From contig JACKHI010000001.1 of NCBI GenBank assembly GCA_020639075.1, positions 5,084,001-5,148,000 of the forward strand: a stretch of 64,000 bases of DNA, in the 5' to 3' direction. This document shows, one piece after another, positions 9,731 through 18,218 of the stretch. The translations under genes were made by a program, and so were the position numbers. The DNA comes from Phycisphaerales bacterium (GTDB taxonomy: Bacteria; Planctomycetota; Phycisphaerae; UBA1845; UTPLA1). Every line of letters begins with the position of its first letter. The first letter of the stretch is position 1. The notes under the pieces are model-generated. The model searched no databases, was not told the DNA's origin, and worked only from the letters and a program-made list of their open reading frames with translations.

Positions 9731-10086
9731 CGGTCCTCTACGTTCCTGGGCGCGGGAACGGTTTTCGCGTCGGTCTCGGCATGTTTCGACTTGATCTTCT
9801 CAATCTCGTCAGGCCGAAAACCCATATCCGACATGCTCTTCTTGAATCCAATCATGGCATCGCACCTTGGGCATTGCGCGAGCTTCAGCCCCTTAATGTT
9901 GAAGCCGCATCGAAGGCAAGCCTCGTTTCGGCCTTTTCTTGCCCGGTGGCCGATTTCGCAGGTTGGGGACAGTCTGTTGTCCGGGGCCTTTCCGTCGAAA
10001 CACCAGAGATAGACGGCATCAAGGAGCAATTCGATCACGAATGGACCGAACAGCAGGATGGCCAAAACGCAAATGACGGTCGCCAT
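9727..10086 (-). CDS. Single-pass membrane protein with zinc ribbon, unknown function
   Basis: The frame opens at a GTG (10113), but the ATG at 10086 has a GGAG seven bases upstream and begins directly with a hydrophobic helix (MATVICVLAILLFG), so it is the preferred start (119 residues). Residues 3-28 form one membrane segment. A CLRC/CPRC pair in the middle is a zinc ribbon facing the cytoplasm or periplasm, and the tail is charged (FRPDEIEKIKSKH). The family is not recognised. It overlaps the HNH nuclease gene downstream by four bases. Confidence 0.65.
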   Translation of the reverse strand: MATVICVLAILLFGPFVIELLLDAVYLWCFDGKAPDNRLSPTCEIGHRARKGRNEACLRCGFNIKGLKLAQCPRCDAMIGFKKSMSDMGFRPDEIEKIKSKHAETDAKTVPAPRNVEDR

Positions 10087-10341
10087 ACCGGCACTCCTCG
10101 CCAGGGTCCTCACCCGTTTCGACCCTCATTCTAAACGAGAAACCGCGGGCAGATTCCCGGCAGAACCGCCCCGGAGCTGCGAAAAAACCCACACTCACTG
10201 CTGGCGGCAGAACTTGCCGATCCTTATGATGAAACCTTCCTGGTTCGGTCGGAGTACGCTGCCCGAACGCCTGAATGGGTTCCCGTCCGGCAGGAGGCCT
10301 GACGACGTAACTTGCTGCGGCATGGAGGCTTGCAGTCGCTT

Positions 10342-13300
10342 ATGATCCTGAAGAAACTCACAAGCACCGGCTTCAAGAGCTTCGCCGACAAGACGGAGTT
10401 CGAGTTCGACGCCGGCATTACCTGCATCGTCGGCCCAAACGGCTGCGGCAAGAGCAACGTTGTGGACTCCATCAAGTGGGTCCTCGGCGCCCAGTCCGCC
10501 AAGAGCCTTCGCGGCAAGCACATGCTGGATGTGATCTTCAACGGCTCCGGCACCCGGAAGAGCTCCGGCATGGCCCAGGTCGATCTCACGTTCGACAACA
10601 CGGACGGCCTCCTCCCCATCGACCAGACGGAAGTGACCGTTTCGAGGCGTCTTTATCGCTCGGGCGAAAGCGAATATCTGATCAATCGCAGCCCCGTTCG
10701 CCTGAAGGACATTCGCGAACTGTTTCTGGATACGGGCATCGGTGTGGATGCGTACAGCGTCATCGAGCAGAACCGCGTGTCGGCGATGCTGGATGCGAAC
10801 GCGTTGGAGCGCCGCAGCATTCTTGAAGAGGCCGCGGGCATCAACAAGTACAAGATGCGGAAGAAGGAGGCCCTTCGCCGCCTCGAGCGCGTCAATCAGA
10901 GCCTGCTTCGCGTGCAGGATGTCGTCGAGGAAGTCGAACGACGCCTACGCAGCGTGAAACTCCAGGCCGGCAAGGCGCGTAATTACGAGGCATACTCGCA
11001 GCAGCTGCGCGAGCTGCGCAGTCGCTACGCGCTGGCGGAGTATCATCGACTTTCCGGTGCGCGTGATTCGCTCGACGCCGAAATCACGGAACGATCCGAC
11101 GAGGCGACGCGTCTTCGAACCGCGATATCCGACAATGAGGTTCGCACGAGCGAGGCTAATGTTCGGATCGTGGATCTCGAAAAGGAAACGCAGGCGACGG
11201 AATCCAAGATCGCGGCGTGCCAGTCGCAGATCTCGGGAACGGCCGAGCGGATCGCCGCGTTCGAGCGCCGCATCATCGACCAGGAGGCTGTGCTTGAGCG
11301 TTCGCGCGAACGGCTGAGCGGGTTTGACGGCCAGATGTCCTCGCTCGAGTCCCGCCTTGCCGAGCAGGAACAGGCGGCCAAGCGCGTTGAGGCGGAGCTT
11401 GCTGAGGTCCAGCAGGACCAGACGCGCGTCCAGGAGGAAGACACGGCCTGCGCGCTGTCGCTGAACGAAAAGCGGGCCGCGCTGGAGGAGCTCAAAGAGA
11501 GCATCATCGAGCTTGTCCGCCGGCAGAGCCAGTTGCAGAACGAGTTGCTTGGATACGACGTGCAGTCCCAGTCGCTCGCCGACCAGAAGGCCAAGCTCGA
11601 AGCGCGGGAGGCGGAAGTCGCCCAGGAACTGGCCGGCGCTGAAGTTCGTCGCGACGAGTTGCAGAAGCGTATTTCTGAACTCGTTGAGCGGATCGCCGAA
11701 CGCAACGCGTCGCTCGAGCAGACGAAGACGCGCCTCGCAGACGTCGGTCAGCAGCGAGCGTCGCTGATCGACCAGATCGGCGCGGCCAAGGAATACCGCA
11801 GCGGTCTCGAAAGCCGCCGGGAGCTCCTCGAAGAAATGGACAGCAAGCACGAAGGGTTGCTTGCCGGCGCGAGAGAAATCCTCGAACAACGCGACGCGGA
11901 CGAGACCGGCGAGCGATTCGGGTACATCCTCGGCGCCGTGGGCGAACTCTTCGAGACGGATGTCGCACACGCGGGCATCGTCGAAGCCGTGCTCGGCAGC
12001 ATGGAAACGGATCTGGTGGCGACGGAGCGCGCGAAGCTGATCGCGGATCGCGACGCGCTCGGCGAACTGAGCGGCCGCGTCCAGACGTTTTGTCTCGACG
12101 CCGTGCCGGTTTTCGTTGCCGGTCCGGACCTTTCGGCACAAGAGGGGTTTGTTGCACGCCTGCTCGACTGGGTGAAGTACCCTGAGCAGTGCGACGTGTT
12201 GGCGCGGCATCTGATGGGCCGGACATACGTCGTGCAGACAGTCGACGCGGCGACGAGCATGGCGCGGCTCGATACGCACGCGCGTTTCGTCACGATGTCG
12301 GGCATCGTGATCGAGCCGGATGGCCGCCTGAGCGTTGGCGCCCTGGGCAGCGACACGGGGATGATCAGCCGCCGCAGCGAACTGCGGGAGCTGGCCCGTG
12401 AGTTGGAGGAGGCGAAGTCGCGCATCGCGCGTCTTTCGGAGGATCTGGCCCGCAGCGAGTCGGAAGCATCCAGCCTCGAGAACTCGATGCAGGAACTGCG
12501 ATCGAACGTGTACGAATTGAACACGGAGCGGGTGCAGGAGCAGTCGGCGCTTTCCAATGTCGAGAATCGCATTCGCGTGCTCAACGGCGAGCGACCTGTC
12601 ATCGCGTCGGATATCGCGGCGCTGGCGAAGAGACTCTCGGAAATCGCGGCCAAGGCGGAAAACGCGAGAGAGACGTTGAAAATCGTCGAGCACAAGAACA
12701 TCGAAAGCGAACAGCATGTCGGCGAGTTCCAGTCGGCCGTCGACGAACTCGTCGCGAAGCGTTCGGAGATTGCGGAGCGATTGACGGCGATGCGCGTTCG
12801 TGTGGGCGAGCTGTCGCAGCAGCGGGGGGCCGTCGCCCAGAGCATCCGCGAGTTGCAGGCGTCGCGCATCCAGCTGGAGGCGGAACGGGATCGGGCCCAG
12901 CGGGACTTCGCCGAGGCCCAGGATCGCATCGACCAGTCGCGGAAGCAGATCGACGAGGCGAACGAATCGCTGACGGCGCTCAAGCAGGAGAGCGGCGAGC
13001 TGCAGCGCGTCGGCATGACCCTCCGGCAGGAGCGCGACGACTTGCGTGACGCGGTCGACCAGTTCGTGAAGGACGCCCGCCGATTGCGGAGCGAACTGGA
13101 TCGCGTTGACGGCGAGTTGCACGAGCGACAGATCAAGCTGCAGGAAGTCCGCGTGCGGCTGGAAGATCTCGTCAATCGCGTCCGCGACGAACTGAGCGTC
13201 GACCTCTCGGAGCAGTATGCATCGTACGTGCCCGACGAGGAGGAGGACTGGCCGGCCGTCGAGGCGCAGATCAACGAGCTCCGCAAGAAGATCGATCGGC

Positions 13301-13923
13301 TCGGCAGCGTTAACCTCGACGCCATCCGCGAGCAGCAGGAGCTCGAGGATCGCGAGAAGTTCCTGACGGAGCAGTTGGCGGACCTGCGCGACAGCGAGAA
13401 GCAGCTCGCCACGCTGATCGAAAAGCTGAACAAGGAATCGGAGCAGCGTTTCAAGGACACGTTCGCCAGCGTGTCGAAGCATTTCACGTCGCTTTTCAAG
13501 AAGCTCTTCGGCGGCGGCAAGGCGGAACTCGTTCTGCAGGATCCCGACGACGTGCTCGAATGCGGCGTCGATATTCTTGCGCGACCACCTGGCAAGGAGC
13601 CGCGAAACATCACGCAGCTGTCGGGCGGCGAAAAGACGATGACGGCGATCGCGCTGCTATTGGCCGTTTTCCGCAGCCGGCCGTCACCGTTCGTGCTGCT
13701 GGACGAAGTCGATGCGGCGTTGGACGAAGCGAACAACATGCGCTTCAACAACGTCGTGAAGGAGTTCGTCGAACTGTCGCAGTTCATCATCATCACGCAC
13801 AGCAAGCCGACGATGGGCATCGCCGACGTGATGTATGGCGTGACGATGCAGGAGGCGGGCGTGTCGAAGCGCGTGAGCGTGCGGTTTGACGATGTGAGCG
13901 ATTCGCAGTCGGCGGTGGCGTAG
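10342..13923 (+). CDS. smc: Chromosome segregation ATPase SMC
   Basis: A 1,193-residue SMC protein, the core of bacterial condensin, which compacts and segregates the chromosome with ScpA and ScpB. The head has GPNGCGKSN (residues 31-39). Two long heptad coiled coils flank a globular hinge at about residues 520-660. The C-terminal head has the ABC signature LSGGEKTMTAI (near 1093) and Walker B VLLDEVDAALDEAN (near 1118). Length and order match full-length bacterial SMC. The frame opens at a TTG (10312), but the ATG at 10342 starts the conserved MILKKL; GGAGG lies 13 bases upstream, a loose spacing. No scpA or scpB is adjacent. Confidence 0.96.
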   Translation: MILKKLTSTGFKSFADKTEFEFDAGITCIVGPNGCGKSNVVDSIKWVLGAQSAKSLRGKHMLDVIFNGSGTRKSSGMAQVDLTFDNTDGLLPIDQTEVTVSRRLYRSGESEYLINRSPVRLKDIRELFLDTGIGVDAYSVIEQNRVSAMLDANALERRSILEEAAGINKYKMRKKEALRRLERVNQSLLRVQDVVEEVERRLRSVKLQAGKARNYEAYSQQLRELRSRYALAEYHRLSGARDSLDAEITERSDEATRLRTAISDNEVRTSEANVRIVDLEKETQATESKIAACQSQISGTAERIAAFERRIIDQEAVLERSRERLSGFDGQMSSLESRLAEQEQAAKRVEAELAEVQQDQTRVQEEDTACALSLNEKRAALEELKESIIELVRRQSQLQNELLGYDVQSQSLADQKAKLEAREAEVAQELAGAEVRRDELQKRISELVERIAERNASLEQTKTRLADVGQQRASLIDQIGAAKEYRSGLESRRELLEEMDSKHEGLLAGAREILEQRDADETGERFGYILGAVGELFETDVAHAGIVEAVLGSMETDLVATERAKLIADRDALGELSGRVQTFCLDAVPVFVAGPDLSAQEGFVARLLDWVKYPEQCDVLARHLMGRTYVVQTVDAATSMARLDTHARFVTMSGIVIEPDGRLSVGALGSDTGMISRRSELRELARELEEAKSRIARLSEDLARSESEASSLENSMQELRSNVYELNTERVQEQSALSNVENRIRVLNGERPVIASDIAALAKRLSEIAAKAENARETLKIVEHKNIESEQHVGEFQSAVDELVAKRSEIAERLTAMRVRVGELSQQRGAVAQSIRELQASRIQLEAERDRAQRDFAEAQDRIDQSRKQIDEANESLTALKQESGELQRVGMTLRQERDDLRDAVDQFVKDARRLRSELDRVDGELHERQIKLQEVRVRLEDLVNRVRDELSVDLSEQYASYVPDEEEDWPAVEAQINELRKKIDRLGSVNLDAIREQQELEDREKFLTEQLADLRDSEKQLATLIEKLNKESEQRFKDTFASVSKHFTSLFKKLFGGGKAELVLQDPDDVLECGVDILARPPGKEPRNITQLSGGEKTMTAIALLLAVFRSRPSPFVLLDEVDAALDEANNMRFNNVVKEFVELSQFIIITHSKPTMGIADVMYGVTMQEAGVSKRVSVRFDDVSDSQSAVA

Positions 13924-14078
13924 CTGAGTTGCTGGTTTCAAGTGGCGAGTTCCGGGCCGCGCGTATTGAGTCTCGAATTCCGTAGGGTGGGTTTCGTCCG
14001 CCTCCCATAGCCTTCGCAACGCGTCGGAATCCCGGCTGCATGTCTAACCGAAAGAGGTCTGGACGAGTTGCGTCAGTA
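13924..14078. other. Spacer between smc and the repeat patch
   Basis: No gene, terminator or promoter is evident. It marks the switch from high-GC core sequence to the accessory repeat patch. Confidence 0.5.
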
Positions 14079-14161
14079 TTGCAATGCTCGGGAAGGAGCA
14101 GAACAATCTTCCTGACACCTTTTCTGGCCTGACACCTTTTCTGGCCTGACACCTTTTCTGG
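14079..14161 (+). repeat. 17-bp repeat array 1 (three direct units plus leader)
   Basis: CCTGACACCTTTTCTGG occurs three times head to tail (14111-14127, 14128-14144, 14145-14161). It is preceded by a leader, TGCAATGCTCGGGAAGGAGC and onward, that recurs before the units at 15554. It lies left of a small gene and of the RAYT transposase gene. Confidence 0.9.
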
Positions 14162-14241
14162 CCCCGAGAGATTTTCTCAAACCCAAGAATGACCGTTGCA
14201 GATTATGAGGCCGCCCAAGCCGTTTGGAGTCTTGGACAATA

Positions 14242-14688
14242 ATGGTAATCGATGAGTTCTTCTCAGACCGAATGCTCTCGTCAACCGAACTATTGGCGGC
14301 GATTAAGCACGTTTTTGATCTCGATGCAAAAGAGGTGGACATTGTTTTAGACGGCAGTCAGAATTCATTTGATCCGAACGTGCACGTGAACGTTTGGGGT
14401 GCAGAGCTCCCCGGGGGGGAGTTTCATGGGCTATTCAAATTGACTTTTTCCCGCCCAATGTTCTCTAAACTGGAATCGGGGACTAGACATACTACCGAGG
14501 CCATTGTTCGCGGATTGGCTCAGCACCTATGCTGCCGGATTATGTATTTTCCTCACGGTTGGCCTGAGGACGAGGCGTTAGTCGTTCAGCCGAATGGATC
14601 GAACGTGAAGGTGGTAATAGATGAAGATGCTGACGACAACGACAAGTCGACATTTCGCATTCTTCGAGTCGATGAAGGACCCCAATAG
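14242..14688 (+). CDS. Hypothetical acidic protein inside the repeat patch
   Basis: The frame opens at a TTG (14224); the ATG at 14242 (MVIDEFFSD) is the first ATG and gives 148 residues. The protein is acidic and soluble, with no signal peptide or membrane segment. The middle (FHGLFKLTFSRPMF and TEAIVRGLAQHLCCRIMYF) looks like a mixed alpha/beta fold. The family is not recognised; immunity-like or phage-derived small proteins look similar, but that is only an impression. Base composition is clearly less GC-rich than smc. It is bracketed by direct units of the 17-bp repeat on the left and inverted units on the right, so it resembles a passenger gene. Confidence 0.6.
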   Translation: MVIDEFFSDRMLSSTELLAAIKHVFDLDAKEVDIVLDGSQNSFDPNVHVNVWGAELPGGEFHGLFKLTFSRPMFSKLESGTRHTTEAIVRGLAQHLCCRIMYFPHGWPEDEALVVQPNGSNVKVVIDEDADDNDKSTFRILRVDEGPQ

Positions 14689-14710
14689 GTCAGATACGCT
14701 AGTCCCAAGG

Positions 14711-14747
14711 GCCGGAAAAGGTGTCGGGGCCGGAAAAAGTGTCAGGA
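14711..14747 (-). repeat. 17-bp repeat array 2 (two inverted units)
   Basis: Two units of the same repeat in the opposite orientation (CCGGAAAAGGTGTCGG and CCGGAAAAAGTGTCAGG), followed by AAGAATTTCTTGGCATTGCC, a decayed inverted copy of the leader. With array 1 they bracket the gene at 14242. Confidence 0.85.
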
Positions 14748-14789
14748 AGAATTTCTTGGCATTGCCAGCCGTAGTGATACGCTTCCGGC

Positions 14790-15470
14790 ATGGGTCGATC
14801 GCCTCGAATCACTGAGCCGGGCCTTGCCTATCACGTGTTGAATCGGCGCGTGATGCGTCTGCCGTTGTTCCTCAAGGACAGCGATTATCTCGCATTCGAG
14901 AGTGTGCTTGCCGAGTCTTTGGAGCGATCCGACGCGCCCGACCTTCTCGCGTGGTGCCTGATGCCAAATCACTGGCACCTCGTCGTCTTCGCCCGCAAAC
15001 GCACGAATCTGTCGACATGGATGCAGTGGGTAACCGTGACGCACACGCATCGTTGGCACGCTCACACGCACACGGCCGGCGAAGGACCGCTCTATCAGGG
15101 GCGATTCAAGAGCTTTCCGGTCCAGGCCGACTTGCACTTTCTCACGCTCTGCCGCTACGTGGAGGCGAATGCGAACCGTGCGAAGCTCGTGCGGCGTGCG
15201 GAGCAATGGCGATGGAGCAGTCTTCACGCGCGGCGTCATGGCGGGTCCGAGTTGAAGCGATGGTTGCGGCCCTGGCCCGTCGCGCGACCGCGAGGTTGGG
15301 TCGCGGAGGTGAACGGTTCGATGTCGGAGGATGCGGCGGAGTCGGTCGGGCAGTCGATTGCGCGTGGCGTTCCGCTGGGTTCAACCGCATGGCGAGATCG
15401 CATCGCGAAGCGGCTTGCGTTAGACATCACGCTGCGACCACGCGGACGACCGCGGAAAAAAGAATCCTGA
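14790..15470 (+). CDS. REP-associated tyrosine transposase (RAYT, Y1 HUH family)
   Basis: A 226-residue single-domain transposase related to IS200/IS605 TnpA. It starts with RITEPGLAYHVLNRR, carries the HUH metal-binding motif as NHWHLVVF (around residue 58), and the FLTLCRYVEANANRAKLV segment contains the presumed catalytic tyrosine. The C-terminal TLRPRGRPRKK tail is basic, as in many RAYTs. Such proteins nick and move palindromic REP sequences as single strands, and they are usually single-copy and resident. Here the flanks carry arrays of a 17-bp repeat, and the RAYT stop codon lies inside the first unit of array 3. No accessory tnpB is present. Confidence 0.92.
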   Translation: MGRSPRITEPGLAYHVLNRRVMRLPLFLKDSDYLAFESVLAESLERSDAPDLLAWCLMPNHWHLVVFARKRTNLSTWMQWVTVTHTHRWHAHTHTAGEGPLYQGRFKSFPVQADLHFLTLCRYVEANANRAKLVRRAEQWRWSSLHARRHGGSELKRWLRPWPVARPRGWVAEVNGSMSEDAAESVGQSIARGVPLGSTAWRDRIAKRLALDITLRPRGRPRKKES

Positions 15471-15590
15471 CACCTTTTCTGACCCTGACACCTTTTCTGA
15501 CCCCGACACCTTTTCTGCCCCTTGCAATGCTTGGGGAAGGAGCAGAAAATCTTCCTGACACCTTTTCTGGCCCCTGACACCTTTTCTGGC
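15466..15590 (+). repeat. 17-bp repeat array 3 (five direct units, with leader)
   Basis: Units at 15466, 15483, 15501, 15554 and about 15573, all reading CTGACACCTTTTCTG with variable flanking C/A/G. Between the third and fourth is the leader TGCAATGCTTGGGGAAGGAG and onward, nearly identical to that at 14079. The RAYT TGA stop (15468-15470) is part of the first unit. Confidence 0.9.
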
Positions 15591-15685
15591 CCTATTCATC
15601 ATGGAAGGTATGACGCGTGTGGAGAACGCCCGACGTGCCGGCATCACGAACCTGCCAGCATATGTGTTCAAAAGGAGGTAGGACT

Positions 15686-16009
15686 ATGACGACGCGCGAT
15701 CAGCTCTACTGCCAGATGCTCACGTTGGGTTTCGTCGTACTTCGACAGGCAGTGGAGAGCGGCGATTCCGAGTGGGTTGAACAGGAGATGGAGCTTCTGC
15801 ATAACGTCCCAAGCCTCATCGACGAGAGCAATATCGAGAGGCATAAGTACTTTCTGGAGAAGGAGAAGCAGCGCTATGAAGAGTGGGCATTATCGCCAGG
15901 AAGAGACACGCAGAAGTCGCTGATGCTTACCTACTACACGCCACTCTGGAAGCAGATGGAGGCCCTCGGCGAAGAAAAGGTGTCAGGCGAAGATAAGGTG
16001 TTAGGTTGA
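15686..16009 (+). CDS. Small hypothetical protein ending inside a repeat
   Basis: The ATG at 15686 has an AAAGGAGG ribosome site seven bases upstream, one of the best in the window, and gives 107 residues. The product is a helical, charged, soluble protein (VEQEMELLHNV, KYFLEKEKQRYEEW) with no signal peptide and no recognised family. The last dozen residues (EEKVSGEDKVLG) are encoded by two inverted units of the 17-bp repeat, so the native C-terminus was probably replaced when repeats inserted. It looks like a second passenger gene next to the RAYT. Confidence 0.65.
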   Translation: MTTRDQLYCQMLTLGFVVLRQAVESGDSEWVEQEMELLHNVPSLIDESNIERHKYFLEKEKQRYEEWALSPGRDTQKSLMLTYYTPLWKQMEALGEEKVSGEDKVLG

Positions 16010-16097
16010 TTTATTTCTGATGCAAGGCCATGGCGGCGTCCATCCGGGCACAAAGCGCCCATGAGGAATAAGAAAATCATCCTGACACCTTTTCTTC
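15971..16097. repeat. 17-bp repeat units 4 (two inverted, one direct)
   Basis: Inverted units at 15971-15987 and 15988-16005 (AAGGTGTCAGG and the decayed AAGGTGTTAGG) overlap the end of the preceding gene. A single direct unit, CCTGACACCTTTTCTTC, lies at 16081-16097, four bases before the duplicated PEP-CTERM segment. Confidence 0.8.
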
Positions 16098-16100
16098 CGC

Positions 16101-16562
16101 CGCCGCGACCAGGGGGATTCAAGTTCCGTGGGGAATTCGATGATTCGCTGCGCGACGGCCAGTCGTTGCGTTGTGATTCGTCAGGAGCATTGTTCATGAT
16201 CAGCAGGGTCGGCATATCATCTTTGGTACTCGCATTGGTTGCGATGTTTGCTTCGTCGGTTGCTTCGGCGGCGTCGATCACGCCGGGAACATACCGATTA
16301 CACAACCATCCGGACGGTGACGTAAATCCGCCGCCATACGGCATCCGCCTAGACGAGCTTTACAACATCTCGCCGGGCAATGACGTGTTCACTTTGGATT
16401 TTGACGACGCTCAGTCGAACGTGACGCTTGTCTATGACGGCGCGAGTACGATCACGATCTCCGGCGTTGCGTACGGCGGCATCGACGGCGGCGCGACGTA
16501 TCTGAACGACAATCATCTCGGCCTCTACCAGATCGATTTCGTTTACAACATCGGCGTGGGGC
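16101..16562 (+). repeat. 462-bp direct repeat, copy A (copy B at 22506-22967)
   Basis: Read base by base, 16101-16562 matches 22506-22967 with a single difference (A at 16216, T at 22621, silent). Identity starts just after a 17-bp repeat unit and ends abruptly at GTGGGGC. It covers the upstream region and the first two-thirds of a PEP-CTERM gene. Confidence 0.93.
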
Positions 16563-16579
16563 GGTGGCGGCGGGGTTAG
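16196..16579 (+). pseudogene. 3'-truncated duplicate of the PEP-CTERM protein gene
   Basis: It begins like the intact gene at 22601 (MISRVGISSLVLALVA, a signal peptide) and is identical at protein level for about 122 residues. It then runs into unrelated sequence (RWRRG) and stops at 16579. The C-terminal half and the PEP-CTERM sorting signal are missing, so any product would be secreted but not anchored. The AGGAG ribosome site is retained, so it may still be expressed. Confidence 0.88.
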
Positions 16580-16770
16580 TGATGCTACGATTGGTCTTGT
16601 AGAGGTTGCTGTGTAGAACCCGTGTGGGTTGTGAATCGCAATTTGAAGGATTGGGAAGGCCGCCTTTGCCTGGCAGAAGTCGGAACGAGGGCGCTGTGTC
16701 CTTTTTTCTTGTGGGACGATGCATGGTGCGATCGCCGCGATCTGTCTTTAGGAGTACCTCAAACCGAGTT

Positions 16771-17694
16771 TCAATCCGGCTGAAAGTTCGGCTGCCAGAT
16801 CGTGCCGACGGGGCTGGTGACGAGGCGTGTGTCCCAGTAGCTGGCGATGGCGTGGCCGTCGGCGAAGGCCATCGTCCAGTTGGAGAATTTGCAGTGCCAG
16901 CCTTTGCGCGGTGGGGCGGCCTGGTTAGGGAGCGTCATCGAGGCGCGGTAGGTCGTGCTGTAGAAGCCGTGTTCCAGCCATAGGACGAATCTGGATGCGT
17001 CGCCGCCGGTCATGTAGCGCGAGATGCGCGCGGCGTATTCGTCATGCGGATCGCCGTTGTTGTCGAAGACGAAATCGCCGGCGTTGCCGCCGCTGCCCCA
17101 ATAGCCCTGCATGAACCGCGAGTTGAGACCGTAGCTGCTGCCGTTTGCCTCCCACGAGGATCGCGTCGTTTCCGGGTCCCATGTGGGCGTCGAGTCGCCG
17201 ATCAGAGCCGTCTGCCACGATCGATCGTTGGGACAGATGTAAAGGTCGATGATGCCGTCGGGCGGCACAGTCGGGTCGACGTACTTGTTCAGCGGCCGGA
17301 TGTTCGTGGGATAAAGCGTGCTATCGGTCTCGGGGTCCGCCTCAAGATCTGGATTCGGCGCCTTGAAGCCGCCGAAGACCCACGGCGTCACCTCAGTGAC
17401 ATTGAAAAACACCTGCGGCGGCCGGCGCAAGGCGGGGCCAACGACGTACCACGGGAGCGTGTAGGTTTTCTGGTCGTCCCAGTACAGCTGTGTCGCGCCG
17501 GCAATTTCGCGCAGTTGCGCGAGGCATTTGACCTTTCCCGCCTCACATCGTGCAGCGGAGAGGGCCGGGATCAGGATCGAGATCAGCAGCGCGATAATGG
17601 CGATCACGATCAGGAGTTCGAGGAGAGTGAAGGCGTCGCGCGCGGCATTGCGCCGACGTTCAAGTTCGATCGTGATGTGTCGTGTGTGGTTCAT
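16771..17694 (-). CDS. Type II secretion-like pseudopilin (planctomycete FADGHA type)
   Basis: The frame opens at a TTG (17733); the ATG at 17694 gives a 22-residue basic leader, then the prepilin cleavage and helix motif FTLLELLIVIAIIALLISIL, so it is the likely start (307 residues). Prepilin peptidase would cut before FTLLE and the helix would pack into a type IV-like filament or stay in the membrane. The large C-terminal domain ends in WTMAFADGHAIASYW, the DGH signature of the expanded planctomycete pseudopilin family. A zinc-ribbon gene lies 60 bases upstream and is probably in the same operon. No other pilus genes are in the window. Confidence 0.87.
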   Translation of the reverse strand: MNHTRHITIELERRRNAARDAFTLLELLIVIAIIALLISILIPALSAARCEAGKVKCLAQLREIAGATQLYWDDQKTYTLPWYVVGPALRRPPQVFFNVTEVTPWVFGGFKAPNPDLEADPETDSTLYPTNIRPLNKYVDPTVPPDGIIDLYICPNDRSWQTALIGDSTPTWDPETTRSSWEANGSSYGLNSRFMQGYWGSGGNAGDFVFDNNGDPHDEYAARISRYMTGGDASRFVLWLEHGFYSTTYRASMTLPNQAAPPRKGWHCKFSNWTMAFADGHAIASYWDTRLVTSPVGTIWQPNFQPD

Positions 17695-17754
17695 GACCAG
17701 CGTCCAGATTCTGGTTCGTTCGTCGCGATCCAATCCGCTTAGAATTTCGATGCA

Positions 17755-18147
17755 TCAATTCCTGTTCGCAACAGGTCGCCTGATTTCGCCCGGCACTTCG
17801 GGCTCCGGATCGGGCTGCCGTTTCTTCGGATGGCAGACGGGGCAGAATCCCGACGCACCGGGAACTTCGGCGCCGAAGTAGAGCGTGCCGCAGGTCGGGC
17901 ATCCCGACACCTGATAGGCAAACTGTCCGGCGCATGCAGGGCAGAGGATCGGCGGCGAGCCCTTCAGTTTCAGGGCCTCGGCGCGCTCATTCGGAAGCAA
18001 CTCAAACGTGTGGTCGCACTTCGAGCACTTCCAGTGTGTCGAAAACGCCGGGTCATTTGCTTGATCGACTTCGCCATGTGTTGCGATCCACACGGCGGCA
18101 GTCGCTGCGATCAGGATTACCAGGGCGATCAACCTGTTGCGTTGCAT
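17755..18147 (-). CDS. Membrane-anchored zinc-ribbon protein, unknown function
   Basis: A 130-residue protein with an N-terminal membrane helix (RLIALVILIAATAAVWIA). Three Cys pairs follow: CSKC, CPAC, and CPTC/CPVC, which make one or two zinc ribbons. The C-terminus is Pro-rich (KKRQPDPEPEVPG). No enzyme motif is visible. It sits 60 bases before the pseudopilin gene in the same orientation, so a role beside that pseudopilin is possible but unproven. Confidence 0.7.
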   Translation of the reverse strand: MQRNRLIALVILIAATAAVWIATHGEVDQANDPAFSTHWKCSKCDHTFELLPNERAEALKLKGSPPILCPACAGQFAYQVSGCPTCGTLYFGAEVPGASGFCPVCHPKKRQPDPEPEVPGEIRRPVANRN

Positions 18148-18160
18148 CTCATCAAACCCT

Positions 18161-18188
18161 CGCGCCGGCCCCGATCGGGGCCGGCGCG
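18161..18188 (-). terminator. Strong hairpin after the Cys-rich protein gene
   Basis: CGCGCCGGCCCC, loop GATC, GGGGCCGGCGCG: a perfect 12-bp stem 31 bases past the stop of the Cys-rich gene. Reading on the minus strand it is followed by a short T-containing stretch, so it is a plausible intrinsic terminator. Confidence 0.6.
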
Positions 18189-18218
18189 TCAGCTCGCGTT
18201 GTTAGTACGTGCGTCAGT

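Noticed and set aside
10945..13482. An 845-codon open frame antisense to smc
   Set aside because: Smc is certain on the plus strand. The antisense frame is Leu/Arg/Asp-rich low-complexity, the expected shadow of Glu/Leu/Arg-rich coiled-coil codons in high-GC DNA, and has no ribosome site or family pattern.
14079..16097. CRISPR array
   Set aside because: The 17-bp repeats are partly contiguous without spacers, occur in both orientations, and surround a RAYT gene; no cas genes are present.
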